Assembly: GCA_949775045.1 (NCBI GenBank)
Contig: OX459105.1
Location: 5,920,069 to 5,984,068, forward strand
Source of the DNA: Metridium senile
Lineage: Eukaryota; Cnidaria; Anthozoa; Actiniaria; Metridiidae
Length of the DNA stretch: 64,000 bases
Reading direction: 5' to 3'
The translations under genes were made by a program, and so were the position numbers. Below, piece after piece: positions 10,481-21,927 of the stretch. A model generated the notes under the pieces. It ran no database searches. It was not told the origin of the DNA and saw only the letters and a program-made list of their open reading frames with translations. Position 1 is the stretch's first letter. Every line of letters begins with the position of its first letter.

Positions 10481-11066
10481 ATGATCATCACCATCATCAC
10501 AACCACCATCATCACAACAATGCACCATCATCACAACCACCATCATCACAACCATCAACATCACAACCACCATCATCACAACCACCATCATCACAACCAC
10601 CATCATCACAACCACCATCATCACAACCACCATCATCACAACCACCATCATCACAACCACCAACATCACAACCACCATCATCACAACCACCATCATCACA
10701 ACCACCATCACCACAACCACCATCATCACAACCACCATCACCACAACCACCATCACCACAACCACCATCATCACAACCACCATCATCACAACCACCATCA
10801 CCACAACCACAACCACCATCACCACAACCACCATCATCACAACCACCATCATCACAACCACCATCATCACAACCACCAACATCACAACCACCATCATCAC
10901 AACCACCATCACCACAACCACCATCATCACAACCACCATCACCACAACCACCATCACCACAACCACCATCATCACAACCACCATCATCACAACCACCATC
11001 ATCACAACCACCATCATCACAACCACCATCATCACAACCACCATCACCACAACCACCATCATCGAA
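10481..11066. repeat. 15-bp minisatellite ACCACCATCATCACA
   Basis: About 38 copies of a 15-bp unit, with ATC/ACC variants (CATCACCACAACCAC). His/Asn-, Pro/Gln/Ser- or Met/Val-only readings of this stretch are not credible proteins. It lies in the same intron as the preceding array. Confidence 0.93.
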
Positions 11067-11121
11067 AAGGCATGTGCTAACGATTCAATATAGTAAAGTT
11101 TACAATGACATTTTCTTTCAG

Positions 11122-11534
11122 TTTCGCTGCCCGATATCTCTCCAGAACTAATAGTATATCAAGTTGCCTTACAATACGAGGCAAACACCAATCACAACGA
11201 GACAGTTTTAACACAAGATGATGTACAAGTCGTCCAAGTATCCAACTATCCCACTAGCAACAAGAAGGGGGACAAGAATTAGTCGTAGAAGGACACCTTA
11301 TTACACAGGGACAGCTTGCAGACCAAGTCACATGCAATACAGGCCGGTCAGATCCAATCAGAAATCGTCTCGGAAAACGTCATGGATGACGTTGTCATAA
11401 CAACAGTCTCAGGGTCGACACAAGATAGTGCGGTGTATGTTGCCGTAGACACGTCGCAACCCGATGTACAGCAGTTTCTAGGGGAAATACAGGTGTTACA
11501 GTGCTCTAACAATGTACACAATACTGATAAATGA
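11122..11534 (+). pseudogene. Next exon of the Q/V-rich protein, reading frame broken
   Basis: After a strong acceptor (TTTTCTTTCAG, ending 11121) the frame reads [20 protein letters not shown]... to a stop at about 11280. The protein sense then continues in a second frame (QELVVEGHLITQGQLADQ, about 11274-11327) and returns to the first frame (SHAIQAGQIQSEIVSENVMD... to the stop at 11534). One missing G in the GGGGG run near 11266-11271 would restore the first switch; a second compensating indel is needed near 11328. Either a decayed gene or two assembly errors. Confidence 0.55.
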
Positions 11535-11900
11535 AGCTACCACAGGGATCCCACGTAGTTATCAAACAGTACCAGAGGAAACCCAAAACACAACCACCAC
11601 AGGAAACACAAGAAAATACAGAACACGACTACCACAGGAAAACCAAAACTATACAAAACATAACTTCCACAGAAAACCCAGGAGCCATACAGAACACAAC
11701 TACTACAGGCAAACCAAAACTATACAAAACACGATGACTACCACAGGAAACCCAAGAACCATGTAGAACACAACTACCACAGGGAAACCAAAACTATACA
11801 AAACACGACAACTACCATAGGAAACCCAACAGCCATACAGAACACAACTACCACAGGGAAACCAAAACTATACAAAACACGACGACTACCACAGGATACG
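11535..11900. repeat. Degenerate tandem repeat ACCACAGGAAACC...AAACTATACAAAACAC
   Basis: Five to seven imperfect units of about 31-63 bp built from CTACCACAGG(A/G)AAACC, AAAACTATACAAAACA and GCCATACAGAACACAA. It directly follows the broken exon and has no convincing coding frame. Confidence 0.8.
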
Positions 11901-12109
11901 AACCCATTGGACGAGACACGTTCAATTATGTAAATAATTCATTCGTTTGGAGCGCAAAAAATATACTCATAAAATCAAATCAGATTTTTACCGCTATTGC
12001 CTGTGTAGTATAATGGCTTAAAGCGTGGATACAGCAATGCAGAGGATTGGGTCGCCATAAAACGATTTTCCATGTAAAGGCCTCGATTGTTCGTTTATCG
12101 TATTACTGC

Positions 12110-12610
12110 ATTTTTCACAAGCATGCAAACTCCAACGCTAAAATATCAAACTCGTTTTATGAGTTTTCGCTTCTGTCAATCAACCTTCCGACATTTCTCG
12201 GATGCTTTCCGTAGTAAGGACAATCAATATGATGGAATTTGAAAGATTTTGCGACGATTTTGAAGACTTTTAAGATAATAGCTGCGAAACGACTCCAAGC
12301 TTTACAGGAGACTCAAATCGTTTGAAGTTCCATTGAAGTGAAGTGTAAATTCCACCACAAAAGCAATGATCGAACACGTTTGTTTAGACATTCCACTCAC
12401 TTAGAAGTATTGTGATACTTACTTGCTCTCCCTCTTCATCGACGAAGTCTCCTCTAAATGAACAAACCTTTCAAACTCGGCCATATTGAATGTCGATACT
12501 TCGGAAAGCAGTCGGGAAATATCAGGCGTTTGATTGACGTAAGCGAAAACTACAAAAACGAGTTCAGTATTTGAGCCTTGAAGTTCGCATGTTTGTGAAA
12601 ATGTCAGTAA
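12110..12610. repeat. Inverted repeat with about 180-bp arms, each containing a start codon
   Basis: The arm at 12115-12290 (CACAAGCATGCAAACT..., GAGTTTTCGCTTCTGTCAAT..., ATGGAATTTGAAAGATTTTG) is the diverged inverse of the arm at 12423-12605 (GGCCATATTGAATG..., TTTGATTGACGTAAGCGAAA..., CGCATGTTTGTGAAAATG). Each arm reads from its flank through an ATG with a related peptide (MMEFERF / MAEFERF) toward the centre, so the two starts converge. Confidence 0.7.
12423..12484 (-). CDS. Candidate first coding exon (MAEFERFVHLEE...)
   Basis: Minus-strand ATG followed by about 20 codons (MAEFERFVHLEETSSMKRES) ending in a perfect donor AA|GTAAGTATC. The mirrored arm at 12228-12270 has MMEFERFCDD... and a stop. 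This looks like a promoter plus first exon present in inverted duplicate. Downstream exons were not found and the family is unknown. Confidence 0.35.
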
Positions 12611-12795
12611 GCGATGATAGAACTAGGTGTGTATACATTGTAGTGGAAGCGAAAAATAACAAAAATAAAAGAATTCTCAATCGAAGTATTTCAAAGTCTT
12701 CATTGTAGAATATCTGAGTACATTGTAACTTAGGATATATAAATTATTTGGAAACCTTATCCCATAATTACACGATAAACCAGATATAATATATA

Positions 12796-13294
12796 CAGCT
12801 ATTTTAAAAAACGTTGAATACTGAATAGTGTATGCCAATACTGAAATGCATTATGGGTTTCATTAATTTGAAATAGAATCTGAATATAATGACTCTCTAT
12901 ATGTGGCTAGTATGTTGATTTGGATGGAATGCGTTGACAGAATACTGAATAGTGTATGCCAATACTGAAATGCATTATGGGTTTCATTTATTTGAAATAG
13001 AATCTGAATATAATGACTCTCTATATGTAGCTAGTATGTTGATTTCGATGGAATGCGTTGACAGAATATTGAATAGTGTATGCCAATACTGAAATGCATT
13101 ATGGGTTTCATTAATTTGAAATAGAATCTGAATATAATGACTCTCTATATGTAGCTAGTATGTTGATTTCGATGGAATGCGTTGACAGAAAATGCAATTA
13201 ATTATCTATTTTACTTTAAACAATATAACATGTCCCAGAATGCAGTTTGGTCTTGGAATACACTATTCAGTATTCAACGTTTTTGAAATAGCTG
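12796..13294. mobile_element. 499-bp TA-flanked TIR element with three 124-bp tandem repeats
   Basis: The arms CAGCTATTTTAAAAAACGTT...GAATACTGAATAGTGTAT are mirrored by ATACACTATTCAGTATTC...TTTGAAATAGCTG, with TA on both sides (Tc1/mariner-type target). Inside, a 124-bp unit (CTGAATAGTGTATGCCAATA ... GGAATGCGTTGACAG) is repeated three times (starts 12821, 12945, 13069) with few differences. Confidence 0.85.
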
Positions 13295-13553
13295 TATGTA
13301 TTGTAGCGTGTAATGTATTTTTACTGGGTTTCCTGTGGCAGCTAGCCCAGTCTAAAAATGTGTCGCCTTTCGTCGTCTTTCTCGTGTCATGAAATGCAAA
13401 TAATTATATGCAATAATACGAAAAAATCTTTCCTCCGCAGCAGTTTTTAGAGTTGTCACGCAACGCTTCCTTGTGAGGAGTGAACGTTGCGTGACGACAA
13501 TAATAACGCCTGCGAAGTAGACGATACGACGCAGGAATATTCACGGCATTATA

Positions 13554-13843
13554 CACCAATTTCAAAAATCGTTGTCGCAGCCAAAGCTACAGTCTAGACA
13601 CTGAAACCTGCAAAGGATATCAGTATTTCTTCTTTTGTTAACAGTTCATTCATAGCATATTTTGGATGGACGTGTTTGTGTTATATGACCATAACACTGT
13701 TACAGTCGTAGATGACGAAACACTGATATTTCTTTTAAAAAACGTGTTATAAATCACAAATTATGTTCATAATACCGACAACCTTTGCAGGCTTCAGAGT
13801 GTGGACTGTAGTTCGGCTGCGGCAACGATTTTTGAAATAGGTG
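13554..13843. mobile_element. 290-bp TIR element, TA target duplication
   Basis: The left end CACCAATTTCAAAAATCGTT is matched by the inverse of the right end AACGATTTTTGAAATAGGTG; the arms extend about 75 bp (…CTACAGTC…CCTGCAAAGG). TA on both sides. The paralogous sites at 26190 and 56541 (GGTATTATA...CAGACAACTCGC) are uninterrupted, confirming a TA insertion. A fragment of the same family lies at 45134-45200. Confidence 0.85.
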
Positions 13844-13887
13844 TATATGGAACAACTTGCTACAAGGACACTGACAACGCTACAATT

Positions 13888-13920
13888 ATGTTCCAATTAA
13901 TGTATTCTTATCATTGATAG
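13888..13920 (+). pseudogene. Relic of the small secreted-peptide ORF (module B)
   Basis: ATGTTCCAATTAATGTATTC aligns with the start of the ORF at 26232 and 56583 (ATGTTCAAATTATGTATAGT) within matching flanks (ACAACTTGCTACAAGGACAC), but reaches a stop after nine codons. Confidence 0.5.
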
Positions 13921-14384
13921 TGAATAAAGTCTTAGTTATCTAGTATACTATCCTAAATAGTTGATGTTCAGCCTGTTACGTAATTTAATTTTAAGCAAGA
14001 ACCCTAAAAGGTACGCACAGGGAATATTTGATTTGAACTCTTTTAAGCGTTTCAAAAAGGAGTGCTGACCACACCTATAACTTGGAAAAGGAAATCATTC
14101 AACTATTCCAACAATCATTTAGGAATTACTAACATTAAGAACATTCTAGTACATTCTAGTTGATTAAGTATGTTGACTTTGTTGTCACCGTTCTACAGCG
14201 TGAAGTCCCCAAGTATCACGTAATATAAAACTACTAGCATTAATAATTGATATCTATAAACTACAAATATAGACTTATTTTGGTATGAAGTTACTGGTAT
14301 ATTATCATTAACAAATACTGATAGCAAAATAACTAGAATAGAGGCATATATTTACAACTGCTCTCGATTCAATGAGCTGACTTA
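13921..14384. other. TRIM module distal flank (module B)
   Basis: Non-coding. Landmarks TTGTCACCGTTCTACAGCG and TAATAATTGATATCTATAAA match 29874-30075 and 59749-59955. No gene seen. Confidence 0.7.
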
Positions 14385-14592
14385 TTAGTCAATCAATCAG
14401 TCAATCAATACATCAACCAACCACTCAACTAAGCAATCAACTAAACAATCAAGCAATCAATCATCCAATCCATCAATCAATGAATCCATCATTCAATCAA
14501 CCACCCTACCAATCAATCAATCAACTAACCAATCAATCAATAAATCAACGAATCATTCAATTAACGAATCAATCATTCACTCAATAAATCAA
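14385..14592. repeat. Degenerate (AATC)n array, module B
   Basis: Interrupted AATC/AACC/CATC units, more degenerate than in C and D, consistent with an older, decaying module. Confidence 0.9.
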
Positions 14593-15153
14593 TATAAATT
14601 GATGATAAATTGATCTTAGTTATAATTGCTTTGTGTTGTGTTGGTCATATTACATGTTGCAACATTTGTTATTTTTGTCAAACAATTCATGTAGTTTTTT
14701 TCAGTAGTGTAAACCGATCGGTCATTATTATAATTATAATCAATTACATTTGATTCATCAATCTCTGTACTCGACGATTGCGTGACCTAAATGATTACGT
14801 CACCAGATCTAAGATATACAATAGCTTGACCTGAAATCCTCGACTTGAATCCATTGTTCAAAATCGTTTGCATATAACTGTAATAACAGCTATTACGCAT
14901 ACGTATTATTTACAGTTTCCTATAAGGGTTCTTCTGCTATAAATGACTACAAATAAATGGAAACTAGCGAGTAAACTAGTACATATTTTTTTTTTAAATA
15001 AGTGAACTAGGAAAAACATTCTATTTCTCTACTATAAAATTGATATTATAAGAGTTGAATAATAAGTCAGACAGATATTCAATTAATTAATCATTCAATC
15101 AATGTCATCAAGTCAATCATCTAACTGAGAAAACATGTAATGTTTACTGGGTC
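14593..15153. other. 3' flank of TRIM-B
   Basis: Homologous to the other 3' flanks but with deletions. The left arm of the 1606-1757-type hairpin and the whole 1857-1952-type hairpin are missing, and the AATAAA seen in A and D is absent. Matches the pseudogene status of B. Confidence 0.7.
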
Positions 15154-17404
15154 TCATCTAAACACCTGCACACGTTTACTGTAGAATTCCAGTACAAAGA
15201 CTTGACCATCTGGTGTAACTACAACATCAATGGGGGCAATCATTTGACCAAGACCTGTACCACGGCTACCAAAGGATCTGATGAACTTACCATCCAGATT
15301 CAATAATTGTACACGTTGGTTATTAAGATCACAGACAAGAATCATGTCTGCACCAAACACAGCAAGTCCCCATGGATCATTAAACTGACCTTCTTCTTTA
15401 CCTTTCTTTCCAAACTTGTATAACAAACCACCATTCTCGTCAAAAACATAAATACTGTTACTTTTGAGAAAAGATACAAAGTACTTCTTGTTATCATAAG
15501 CGAGATCCAAAGGAAGCCCATCATCACGAACATCCAATTTGATATCTTGAAGGAGTTCACTTGTTTGTTTAGAAAACAACGTTATAGATGTTTCTTTACT
15601 CTCTTTATTATAAGCCAAACATGCAATGCTTTGCTCTGTTGTACACATTCCTCTAAATAGCATTCCTTTCTGTTTACAAATAGTTCTATTGTAGTTACCA
15701 TGGACACTTTATACAGCCATAACCATCTTGATTATCACTGACAAGTAGTCGGTCGGCATTGAAGGCTACTCCACACGCACTACTCAGTCGACTCTCTCCT
15801 GTACCTTCAGCACCAAAATCTCTCAAATACTCTCCATCAGCACTAAATAATACAACGCGACTGCTACCAAGCCAATCATTATCAACAACAGCTATCTCGC
15901 CATTATCACTCACAGCTAGTGCTTGGGGACGAGATAACCTTGTTGTATCCAAAATCCGGACTGGTTTAATCTCTGATTTAGCATCCATTGTCTTAACGTT
16001 CTGTGGTGAGTTGCTGATCGGTTTTCCTCCAATACTCACCACTACTTTGTACGGTAATGGTTTTTGTGCTTTATATTTAACGGTGTACTTTCCAGTTTGA
16101 GTTTCAGTGAGTTCTGTGCGTACATTGTTGCCGTCAATATCTTCAATTTGTACATCGATCAAAGCTTTATTGGTATCGCATACATCTCCTTTTGAATCTT
16201 TACTCACGATATCAAAATGGTTAATAAAACCACATCTTGCGAGACTTCGAGATTCCATCGAACATCGTGACGGGTTTGTCATGCTTTGTACGATCGTTCC
16301 AAGCTTGAAATCTTTTACACTATTAATGACTTCAGGGTTTGAAATATAATGTACGCTTGAGTTGCGCTTGTCTGGTTTCGTGGACAAAATCGAAGCTCCT
16401 TTGACAGTAGTTTTACAAACTTCCTCTAGATTTTCATGCCCTTCCAAAATAAACTGCTTTAAGTTGTAGTCATCTACTTCTTGACACTGATTCCGTAATT
16501 CCACAGCCTGTTGAAGAATAGCATTAATTTCACTTTTCTCTTCATCATTCATTGTTGTTTGGTCCACAAAGAAGTCGTTCAAGCTCGCTATTATTGCGTT
16601 TTCTTTATCTAGTAAAATCTTCATCTGAGCTTGGGTATCACTACGTAATTTCGCTCTAGCTACATCTACTTCGTTCTTAATCCTGTCTCTATTTTCACTA
16701 GACAGTTCTAGTTCTTTCTTGTACATTTTAATCGCTTCATTCAGTCGGTGTTTTTCTTTTCTAATGTCCTTTTTAGCATGTGCAGCAGCTTCTTCGATGC
16801 TTACCTTTTCGTGAGTACTATGTGCTGTTGCGATCGCACATTTCTGGCAAATGCATTTCTTGCATGTTTGACAGTAATATTCGAGGCGAATGTTCTCGTG
16901 GTATTGCTCTTGACAAAGCGACTTGTGATCTATATAACTGTTCATATTTTCTTTCCTTAATTTGCTCAACGGCGTTGCTTGGTGGGTCTCTTTCAGTGGA
17001 CTGATGGTCTTGTGGATGTTCACACAATCACTACAAAGAAATCCTTCACATTGGAAACAAAATGCAACTATAACGCGGTGTTTAGAACAACCAAAACATT
17101 GCTGTTACTGCTGCTGATCGCTAGTCTTGTTTTTGATGGAGTTGTATAACTGTACCAAGGAGTTATGTTCAAATGAAGTTGGTAGGTTCATAACATTGCC
17201 TTCTTGTACAGTAATCGGCGCTCTACAAGAAGGGCACTTGAATGGCTTTCTCTCCTTCTTACACGCTTGGTTCCAGCTTTGAATACATGCAAAGCAGAAA
17301 GTATGTAGGCAAGGCAGTGTCTTTGGTTCTGTTAATATGTCATTACAAATGACACAGGTTACTATCTTCTCCAGCTCTTCAGTAAAATCATTGTATTCGG
17401 CCAT
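15154..17404 (-). pseudogene. TRIM-NHL copy B, disrupted
   Basis: Collinear with the intact copies over its full length, with a good start (ACA-ATGG at 17404). Two disablements are visible. Codon 100 is TAA where the other copies have TTA, in the QQ(L)QQ linker between RING and B-box 1 (about 17105). Around 15702-15706 an 8-bp deletion (GACAC replaces the 13-bp GATATCGAATTCC-type segment) shifts the frame inside the NHL region. The three resulting open pieces are 17105-17404, 15695-17023 and 15154-15663. The RING cysteines are all present, so a 99-residue RING-only product is the most that could be made from the first ATG. The sequence is otherwise well preserved, so the inactivation looks recent. 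Confidence 0.92.
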
Positions 17405-19345
17405 TGTGATAGGATCAAGGGCGGAAACTATAGGAAATACTGTGCTCCAGTTCTGCGAAAAGACGCCACAAAAATATCTCGTGATGCATTAGTAATGTGA
17501 TAGTTGAATCGCGTGATATTACGGGTCCAGACACACTAACAAGGATTGCGTGACTCTAAGGCATTGGGTATTTCTAGTAGGTCACGGTATGATTATTATT
17601 TCAAATTGTAATTTCATATCTTTCTAGTCAGTCTAAAGTTCCTTTGTTGGCTTTTCTCTCGAAATGAGCTAGCTGGTTTTGACAGCAAAAACACTTTTAA
17701 GGTTCATTATTTTTAAACTGCCGATACATAACTGTCAGTTGCTTATTTGTTAGCTGATCTAAACTGACAACATCCATGACAGTTTAAAACAAAACTATTT
17801 TGACCTTTACCAGTGAATAAATATCAGACAGATATGATTTCAGCTTTGTGACGCAAATGAATTTGATCACCATAGAAACCAGACAGACTCGAACAGACCT
17901 GTTTGTGTTAATGTAATCCTAGTTAGGTCTTGATCCGGATTTTAACTTGGGAAAGGAACGTTTTTGTCAAGGAAAATAGTGTTTGATATTACGAAAACAG
18001 CGATAGAAACCAAATCAAAATACTGAAGTAAAGAATAACCATTCACCAAACATAAACAGCGAATAAAAACACATCGTTGCCTTTTACGATTGCAGCTTTT
18101 AAGAATATGAATCTAATTTTCATAAAGTTTGTATTAGAATAAATAGAAATAGAAATTAGTACATGTGCCGAGTTCGAACCTGTGGACACAAGAACGATTG
18201 AAGGTATGCTTGGGCTGCCTGTGGTATGCTTGGTCTTAAAATCTATTTGGAAATCGTTAGGGTTTAAGTCATCGTTTAGTTCATATTATAATAACCATAG
18301 TATCTTTATTTAAAGAGAGTAACACATGATCCTAAGAAAATTTTCAAGTACTCTCAAAATGAAATATAAATACAACTAATATTTATAAAAGTATAAATTA
18401 ACTATCTAAATAAAAAGGAAAAGATTTGTTCATAAAAATAACGATATTTACATTACAGCCAATCAGCGCGCGAGAAATTTGCAAGTTATGGTAACAAAAT
18501 TAATATCTTTCTATAACGCGTGGATACCTCTTATTTGTTTTTCGTTAGAAACGCTATAGTAATATCATCAAAGTTTTTTTTCTAAGTTGATATTTCAAAA
18601 ATAAAAATTTGTTGGGTTGGACATTTAGTCAATAATTCGGATCGTTATGCACACAAAATGCCTTTTTCATAATTTTCAGCAAAAAGGTATTGAAAAATAT
18701 AGTTAGTTGTCTTCGTGATAAATAAGATTTTGGACTTAAAGTCGAAAATAAACATATCGCAGATTATTTTTTTCTCGTTTTTTTCTTGAGTAACCCTGAA
18801 CAGTAAAAACTAAAAACTAATATTTAATCTTAAAATACGCACAACTATGCCTACGTCATCAGGTATTTATGGCCCGTGGACAAAAACTATTTACATGCAC
18901 ATATTGATGTTGTAAGAAAAAATAAACTGGGAGCTTGGCTATTAGGTATTTCCTTTGTATATAAATTTGTATAGGTTGTATATATATTTTTAAATGATAT
19001 AAAGCTTAATCAATTATTAGCAAGTATATTGTTAGACTACGACTCCCTGCCTTTTTAAGTATTAATTATTAATTTATCAATTTCATAATTATGTCTAGTA
19101 ATTGCTACAAGCGTAGACAAGTAGTAATCGTTTCGGGTTACTCGCAGTTTGTTATTCAAGATAATTATTTCAGTGTCAAGTTCGGAATCGATAGAAACGT
19201 TTTGAATAAGTCATTGTAAGACTTAGTTTCGTTCTTGTATTAATTTTTGTAAAGAATTGACTTAGTTTTAAGTTATGACGCAGTTCATGAATCAGAGTTT
19301 TATTTACACTTGTAGTCAGGTGAGTAACATAACGTACATAGAACC
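17405..19345. promoter_or_regulatory. 5' flank shared by TRIM-B, C and D
   Basis: Nearly identical to 34289-35879 plus 38459-38735 (module C, interrupted by two transposons) and to 63259-64000 (module D). It holds the region upstream of the start codon, so promoter elements must lie here. GTGATAGGATCAAGGGCGGA immediately precedes the gene. On the minus strand, TTTCCTATAG at about 17430 could be a 5' UTR acceptor, which I cannot confirm. Different from the 5' flank of A. Confidence 0.6.
17520..17880. repeat. Left arm of a 2.4-kb inverted repeat (TRIM 5' flank)
   Basis: Inverse of 19570-19975. Shared landmarks are AGTAGGTCACGGTATGA, ATTTCATATCTTTCTAGTCA and GTGACGCAAATGAATTTGA / CACTCGCGTCACAAAGC. 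Arms of about 350-400 bp, diverged by roughly a tenth, are separated by about 1.7 kb. Confidence 0.85.
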
Positions 19346-19348
19346 AAG

Positions 19349-19382
19349 GTCGTTCTGAGTAGGGAATTCCCCTCAGAACGAT
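19349..19382. promoter_or_regulatory. Palindrome centred on a kappaB-type site
   Basis: TCGTTCTGAG...CTCAGAACGA flanks GGGAATTCCC (19362-19371), which fits the NF-kappaB consensus GGGRNNYYCC and is self-complementary. Module C diverges at this point (AACCAAGGGGATG). Whether it acts on any gene is unknown. Confidence 0.35.
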
Positions 19383-19569
19383 TACGGCACGTTGGGACTT
19401 CTGTTTGGGTTACTGGTCTCACACATATAAATCCGATGTAATAAGAATTGTAGTCAGTCGAGGTCTAAGTTAAAAAGTAGAAGCTGTCACAGAAAAGTAA
19501 TAAAAAGAAATTGACAAAAAGAATTAAAGGTACGTTTTCACTGCTGCGATGATCCCGTAGTCCGACAAT

Positions 19570-19975
19570 ATCATTGCTTTAAAGTTCACTCGCGTCACAA
19601 AGCTGAAATCATATCGGTCTGATATTTATTCACTGATAAAGGTCAAAATAGTTTTGTTTAAAACTGTCATGGATGTTGTCAGTCTAAAAATGCGAACAAA
19701 TAAGCAACTGACATTTCGCCGGTATCTCAGTTTGAAAAAAAAAAAAAGAGAGAACCTTATAAGTTTTATCAGTTTTGCTGTCAAAACCAGTCAGCTCAGT
19801 TCGAGAGAAAAGCCAACAAAGGCAATGTAGACTGACTAGAAAGATATGAAATTACAATTTGAAATCGGGTTTTCATACCGTGACCTACTAAAAATAGCCA
19901 AGGGTCACGCAATTCTTGTTCTTGTGTCTGAACCAGTAACTGATCACGCTTTTGTGTTTGAAATTTATTCTAACT
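19570..19975. repeat. Right arm of the inverted repeat: orphan TRIM 5' flank
   Basis: Inverted copy of 17520-17880, pointing away from TRIM-B. No TRIM coding sequence follows; homology fades near GTCTGAACCAGTAACTGATC (about 19926-19945). Confidence 0.8.
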
Positions 19976-21571
19976 TTCCAGTGTCGCGAACGAGATTTAT
20001 CATTGTATTAAAGATGGGATAGTCGGGATAGACCACGTCAAACAAAAGACGTCAAATTGGATGATTTGCGTGACAATCTACCCCCCCCCCCCCCCCCCCC
20101 CCCAATCGCGAATCGCTGGAATGATGCGTCAGGCTAGCCACCGATAATATTGATTTATCAGGGGAAGGGTAGAAAATGGTTGTGAAATGGATAGTATGGC
20201 ATAAAAATCAAGCATTCACAGCGAGTGTCAACTATTTATGTCCAAGATTGTAGCCATGCACCGATAATATTAATTTATCAGCGAGCTGGTTGGGATGCTT
20301 GTTTTTTATTTGGTTATCTTTGGGATCAGATCATTCACTTTTATTTTGAATATATATCATCAACGTTTCGAAGTGAATGTTTTTATTAACATAACCATCA
20401 AAAGCAATGATAAGAAGATGATATGTAAAATATTATATTCATCTATTAGATTTAACCTTTAAAATAAAAAAAAGTGATTCAGCAAAACAATTTATCCTTG
20501 TGCAATTCCTCTCGCAATTTTAAAACAACTAGAAAATACATTGTATTGACATGAAAAACACACGGCTAGGCTGCTATTTGCTGTGTTGATATTTGTTTAA
20601 TTTGATTGTGATAACTTTTGAATCTTTGCCTAATCGAAAACAATTGCTAAATGTCAATTCCCTTAACTCTGGCGTTCATTAAAGGACTATTCAGGTCAAA
20701 AACAAACATTAATACTGCTCCGGTTCTTGTAGAATTCACATGCGAGACTTGACTTACGCACACTTGCGTAAAACGCTTACGTTTTACGTAACATATTGAT
20801 TTTGTTGTAATCTGTTTTTTTTTTTAGAGAATGAACTAATTTGCTTGTCTAATTTGCAGTTGAGATGCTAGGAAGATAGTCAACACTGCTAGGATGACTG
20901 AGAAACGAACGTCTGTTTGCTACAAAAACACATGCAAGACAGCTTAGTAATAATTAGCTCTAACATAGCATAGTAAAGGTGTGATTTCCACGTCAAAAAA
21001 CCGAAATAATGGTTTAGAATTTAGATAATTTAGACCCAGGCGATGTACTCGGTAGGTATATAAAATGACGTCCGACGTATTTTTTTGGGTGTAAAATTTC
21101 AGGTTTGTGTATTTTTTTTAGGGTTGCAATATGAAGCTCCGTCGGACCCCCCTCCCCCCAGTCATTTTATCCCGCAAGTACATCGCCTGGGATTTTAACC
21201 TCTTAAATTGGAATATATACCAGTAAAAGTTCTTTTATATTGATGGTTGTGTTCGTAGTTGTACAACGATTAGTAATTTGTAAACATATCTTCCTTTTTT
21301 CTAAAGAATCGTAATCTTGGCGCCGACAGATGTGCGAAAAAATTGAAAGATAATAAAATGATCAAGATTTTTGAAAATTCGGATTTAATATTTATATTTT
21401 CATTTTATTTTAAAGGTTAAATCTAATAAATGAATAGAGTACAAACATTAAAAGTGTGCAACATAATTAGTACTAAATAGTGATATTTTATGCTAATTCT
21501 ATTGTTTTCTATTGTTTAATTAGCACTATTTAGAACTAATTAGCAATATTTGTTTCACGGTTATAGAGTGG

Positions 21572-21790
21572 AGTCATGAAATAGAAATTGCTTGCTATAG
21601 TGTAATAGTCAGATAGACACAAAAGAAAACAATGGAATTCTAGACTGCTAAGGTGTATTAGTCTAACATCTATTTCACGGGTTAAATGACTTTACTCTAA
21701 CCCATGAAATAGAAATTGCTTGCTAAAGTGTAATAGTCAAATAGAATAAAAAGAAAACAATGCAATTTAGACTGCTAAGGTGTATTAGGC
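21572..21790. repeat. Two MITE-family copies (TAGAGTG... family)
   Basis: AGAGTGGAGTCATGAAATAG and ATTGCTTGCTA(T/A)AGTGTAAT occur twice, with AAGAAAACAATG and GACTGCTAAGGTGTATTAG following each. Related to 9113-9228 and 6234-6330. Confidence 0.65.
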
Positions 21791-21927
21791 CTCGTCTACA
21801 CGAATCCGATCCGGCCTAAACCGCATAGAAATATTTGCGTCCACACAAATCCGTGTATCCGGAGGATTCAAGTAAAAGTATGCGGTTTCGGTGACTGGAT
21901 TCACTGGATTCGTGTGGACGATAGGCC
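21788..21927. mobile_element. 140-bp MITE, GGCCTCGTC termini
   Basis: The left end GGCCTCGTCTACACGAATCC mirrors the right end GGATTCGTGTGGACGATAGG(CC). It is nested inside the 20031-22428 element. The family is unnamed here. Confidence 0.6.

Noticed and set aside
9357..11151. Long open frames encoding Ser/Leu, Met/Ile/Thr, His/Asn or Pro/Gln/Ser repeats
   Set aside because: They follow the 3-bp periodicity of ATC/ACC satellites on both strands at once; no unique sequence is encoded.
18165..18190. tRNA-like B box (GAGTTCGAACCTG)
   Set aside because: No A box at proper spacing and no cloverleaf; probably chance or an old SINE.
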